Shown: positions 13,289 through 16,203 of the stretch, one piece after another
Numbering within the stretch: the stretch's first letter is position 1
Layout: the number at the start of each line of letters is the position of its first letter
Source of the DNA: Mobilitalea sp.
GTDB taxonomy: Bacteria > Bacillota_A > Clostridia > Lachnospirales > Lachnospiraceae
NCBI GenBank assembly: GCA_029974875.1
Contig: JARKQP010000312.1
Coordinates: 1-16,203, forward strand
Length of the DNA stretch: 16,203 nt
Reading direction: 5' to 3'
Notes under the pieces: model-generated
What the model was told of the DNA's origin: nothing
What the model saw: only the letters and a program-made list of their open reading frames with translations
The model's database searches: none
Position numbers and translations under genes: made by a program

Positions 13289-15889
13289 TTGGGATGTTAT
13301 AAGAAAAGACATGAAACGGCTGGGACAATCACGGTATTTTTGAGTCTGATACTGCTGATCATCCTTTCTCTTCTGCTTACGATTATTGAGGGAGCCAGGG
13401 TATATACGGCAAAAGTAATGGCAGAGAGGGCGCTAACGACGGCCATGGATAGTGTCCTGGCGGAATACTATGGACCTTTATGGGAGGAATACCATATCTT
13501 CGGGCGTTACCTGGAAGGAGATGCTTCGAAGGCACGGCAGGAAATACAGGAAGCGTTGAAGAAATACATATCATACACTATCCATCCGGGGATAGATTCC
13601 GGGGATAGCCATGCAACCGGTAAAACGGAGCTTTATCACCTTTCCATCAATGATATCAGAGTGGATGGGGAGGTTGATCTGTTGGACTATCAGGGACAGC
13701 TCCTGATCAAGGAAGCAATTGAATATACAAAGTACCAGAAAGTAGGAGCTGCAGCGGAGGAATTGCTGGGGAAGCTGGAGCTTTTGCAGACACCAAACCA
13801 GGTCAGCTATCTGATGGAGGAAAAGCAGGAGCTACAGGAGGAGCTGGTAGAGATTGACAAGGGAATCCTAAAGCTTATGAAGCTTTTTGACGGTATTGAA
13901 ACCAGCAACAGGGGGATTAAGCTCACTAGGGAAGGCACATTAAAAACTACAGATTGTTTTATAAAACGGATCTGCCACCAGGAGATTACAATGGAACAGG
14001 TGGGGATAAACCGGACGGAGGTTTTTGAAGCAGTTAAGGGGAGGTATGTTAACCCGGGTAATGATTTCCGGCAGATTGAAGCTTACTTTACGGAGATTGA
14101 AGGGCTCTTATTGACAATCGAGAATATAAGAAAGCAGATAGAGGCGGACATGAGGGCGATGACGGAGATTAGCAGGGGAATTAACGCGAACTCTTCCCAG
14201 GTTCAGATAACAGGAATACAGCGCCAGCTCCAAGCCCTCCAGGCCAGCATTCAGGCAAAGGAAGAGCTGATTGCTTTAAAGGAGAATACCATAACAAGCT
14301 GTAAAAATCAGATAAGCCGGATATGCAATAACCTAAAGACTTTAATCCAAAACACGGAGCCCCTGTTAACGGAAGCGATCACCTGCATTAACAGCATCCA
14401 ATTAAAGGTGAAGGTGGCGGCTCCCCTTGTGGATCACTACGAGCAGCTCCTGTCACAGGAAAGGGAAGGCCTGGAGGAAGCTACCTATGCGGGGCTGGAG
14501 GAAGGGCTTGGGGAGCTAAAGCAATATGTGGGCTCAGGTAACCTTAGCTATGACTTTGATGGGATGCAGCAGATATTGCAAAAGAATATCGGGATTCTTA
14601 AAGCGGTGGAATTAAAGCTTACGGAGGTGGAACAAAAAACCTTTGCCAGTGATTATCAGGGAGCCACATTGTGTAAACAGGAGGCGGAAACAAGCTTAAG
14701 CTCCTATCAGATCAGCGGCCTTACCCTCGATTACAGCACGCTGGTGCTGGATAAATCAAATCAGGATTCCCTGGTGGACAAAGCAGAAGAGCTGCTCGGG
14801 TCAGGACTATGCAGTCTGGTAATTGATCCTGACACCGTATCAAAGGCTGAACGGAAATCCTTAAGTGCGTTGCCTTCTGAGCTTGCAGGCCTGACACAGG
14901 ATAATTCGGATCAATTGTCGGTGTTCAAGAACTTTTTTAAAAAGATTGACTGGGATAAGACGGATCTCAATTCCGGGGAATTATTCCGGAGCTTCGGTGA
15001 TGAGACGTCGGTTACCTCCATTTTAAGCGCGGGAATTAATAAGATAGCAGAAATCTATCTTTTTGAGGAATATTTAAGAGAGCATTTTAATTATTACCGG
15101 GGGCGGGGGGAGACCAATACTGCAGGACAAGGGCAGATCGATACCGCTGGGCAGGAGCAGGGATCTACGGGAGAGGACGAAGGAAACATAGGGAGGAAGG
15201 CCGCTATGGATAACAATACAAAGCCGTCCCTCTTAAAATATGAGCAGGAGTACCTGATTGTAGGAAAGGCATTTGATAAAGAAAATCTATACTCCGTTAT
15301 AATGAGGATTATTTTTCTAAGGACAATCCTGAATTTTATAACTGTAGTAAGTGATTCTACCGCCAGGGCAGAAGCAAAAGCCGCAGCAGTTGCCATTGTT
15401 GGGTTTACAGGACTTCCGATTCTGATCGGAGTAGTCCAGGTATTGGTGCTGATTATCTGGGCATTGGAGGAAGCCCTATTTGACACTTGTGCCCTTCTAA
15501 ACGGGAAAGAGGTGCCATTGATGAAAAATAAGATTTCCCTTAAGTTCCATGAGTTATTTCTTATTAGCCGGACTTATCTTGAGAAAAAGGTTCAGGGCTT
15601 TACCTGGCCAAAAGGTATTTCCCTAAGCTATCAGAACTATCTTCAGCTTTTTCTTTTGATGAGGGGGGAGACCAGCCTGGCATACCGTTCTATGGATCTG
15701 ATGCAGGAGAATATAAAGCTGCGCTATAGGGTAGATACCTTTGAGATGGAGGATTGTTATTTTGGCTTCCGCGCTGAGGCAGAGTTTGGGATAGAGCCTA
15801 TCTTTACTGAATTCTCCTTTGCCAAAAGGTATATACCGAGGGCTGCCGGGGGTTATCGCTTTAAGGAAAAAGCAGAGTACTGCTATTAG
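13289..15889 (+). CDS. DUF5702-type TadE/TadG-like pilus-associated protein, 866 aa
   Basis: The N-terminus is TadE/G-like: a short basic segment, GTITVFLSLILLIILSLLLTIIEGARV (12-38) as a single membrane anchor, then AERALTTAMDSVLAEYYGPLWEEYHIFGRY, which I recognise as the DUF5702 signature. The bulk is extracytoplasmic, with helical, coiled-coil-prone sequence at about 155-480. A Q/G/E-rich low-complexity patch lies at about 605-640. A conserved C-terminal part holds a second hydrophobic stretch at about 700-731 and a final region rich in Y and F. Translation starts at TTG 13289: AGGAGG (13276-13281) is 7 bases upstream and no in-frame ATG is nearby. Proteins of this family accompany clostridial Tad pili, but their exact role is unknown. 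A surface or pilus-tip subunit is one possibility. Confidence 0.82.
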   Translation: MGCYKKRHETAGTITVFLSLILLIILSLLLTIIEGARVYTAKVMAERALTTAMDSVLAEYYGPLWEEYHIFGRYLEGDASKARQEIQEALKKYISYTIHPGIDSGDSHATGKTELYHLSINDIRVDGEVDLLDYQGQLLIKEAIEYTKYQKVGAAAEELLGKLELLQTPNQVSYLMEEKQELQEELVEIDKGILKLMKLFDGIETSNRGIKLTREGTLKTTDCFIKRICHQEITMEQVGINRTEVFEAVKGRYVNPGNDFRQIEAYFTEIEGLLLTIENIRKQIEADMRAMTEISRGINANSSQVQITGIQRQLQALQASIQAKEELIALKENTITSCKNQISRICNNLKTLIQNTEPLLTEAITCINSIQLKVKVAAPLVDHYEQLLSQEREGLEEATYAGLEEGLGELKQYVGSGNLSYDFDGMQQILQKNIGILKAVELKLTEVEQKTFASDYQGATLCKQEAETSLSSYQISGLTLDYSTLVLDKSNQDSLVDKAEELLGSGLCSLVIDPDTVSKAERKSLSALPSELAGLTQDNSDQLSVFKNFFKKIDWDKTDLNSGELFRSFGDETSVTSILSAGINKIAEIYLFEEYLREHFNYYRGRGETNTAGQGQIDTAGQEQGSTGEDEGNIGRKAAMDNNTKPSLLKYEQEYLIVGKAFDKENLYSVIMRIIFLRTILNFITVVSDSTARAEAKAAAVAIVGFTGLPILIGVVQVLVLIIWALEEALFDTCALLNGKEVPLMKNKISLKFHELFLISRTYLEKKVQGFTWPKGISLSYQNYLQLFLLMRGETSLAYRSMDLMQENIKLRYRVDTFEMEDCYFGFRAEAEFGIEPIFTEFSFAKRYIPRAAGGYRFKEKAEYCY

Positions 15890-15890
15890 G

Positions 15891-15985
15891 CTAAGCAAAA
15901 GCTGGATGAACAAAGGCGGGATAAACAAAGGATGTATAAACAAAAGCGGCTTAAATAAAGGCAGCCTAAATAAAGATAGCCAAAA
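15891..15985 (+). repeat. 15-bp tandem repeat array directly after the DUF5702 gene
   Basis: Six 15-bp units follow the stop codon: 15891-15905 (CTAAGCAAAAGCTGG), 15906-15920, 15921-15935, 15936-15950, 15951-15965, 15966-15980, then a fragment. The consensus is (A/T)TAAACAAAGGNNGN. One frame stays open and would read repeated NKG(x)(I/L) pentapeptides from ATG 15906, but it has no ribosome binding site and looks noncoding. Beyond it, 15986-16057 shows only short weak inverted repeats. Confidence 0.85.
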
Positions 15986-16057
15986 GGTCACGGCTTCCGT
16001 ACCATACCGGAGTTAACAGTAACTGGTTAGGGACATATATTAACCGTCAATTGCTGA

Positions 16058-16203
16058 TGGGCTAAGATGTCCGTTCTTCATTTCATGAAATCTTATAATC
16101 TAATATTCTTAAAATTAAAAACAAGGAAAAGCCTCTCTCCAAGGAATCATTTGCCTATAAAAATATAATTTATCTTACTATGAAGAACGGACATCTTAGC
16201 CCA
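16058..16203. mobile_element. 146-bp AT-rich element bounded by perfect 24-bp inverted repeats (MITE or invertible segment)
   Basis: Bases 16058-16081 (beginning TGGGCTAAGATGTCCG) are the exact reverse complement of 16180-16203. The 98-bp core is AT-rich, has no ORF, and carries TATAAT at 16094-16099 and again at 16164-16169. A 12-bp palindrome (ATTTCATGAAAT) spans the inner edge of the left arm (16080-16091). The size, terminal repeats and lack of coding fit a MITE. The same layout fits an invertible promoter switch. No recombinase or transposase is in the window, and the right flank is missing, so a target duplication cannot be tested. Confidence 0.7.

Noticed and set aside
15906..16016. 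Short repeat protein starting at ATG 15906
   Set aside because: The open frame is a by-product of the 15-bp period. There is no ribosome binding site and the sequence after the repeats resembles no family.

Overview
The window reads as chromosome of a spore-forming, flagellated Clostridia bacterium, most likely Lachnospiraceae. This rests on protein features and gene order, because no rRNA or marker gene is present. Three functional blocks lie almost entirely on the + strand, with one small gene on the - strand. The intergenic DNA is unusually rich in short-period tandem repeats and long imperfect palindromes.

Block 1 (1-6288) is the end of a flagellar late-gene cluster. It holds the last 15 codons of an upstream gene, a candidate 52-aa small ORF, a 1236-aa FliK-like protein, a 517-aa flagellin and the flagellin chaperone FliS. 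The order suggests filament and hook-length functions expressed together.

Block 2 (6289-7953) starts with a 17-bp tandem array and a long hairpin. Next come a - strand DUF2508/YaaL-type gene and the divergent + strand bofA, the pro-sigma-K processing inhibitor of the mother cell. A 16-bp AT-rich tandem array follows, closed by a clear intrinsic terminator at 7924-7952.

Block 3 (7992-15889) is a Tad/Flp pilus operon. A good sigma-A type promoter (TTGACA-17-TAATAT) stands ahead of a CpaE/TadZ-like protein with a degenerate P-loop, the CpaF/TadA ATPase, TadB, and a TadC-like protein with a large extracytoplasmic insert. A 237-bp gap with a long palindrome follows, then a Flp1-type prepilin and an 866-aa DUF5702/TadE-G-like protein. 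The first genes are tightly coupled (1-bp gap, 4-bp overlap, ribosome binding sites next to the preceding stop codon). The minor pseudopilins and prepilin peptidase expected of a complete system are not seen here.

The window closes with a 15-bp tandem array and a 146-bp AT-rich element bounded by perfect 24-bp inverted repeats. This looks like a MITE-type element or an invertible switch, and the right arm ends exactly at the last base of the window. I see no tRNA, rRNA, CRISPR array or transposase.
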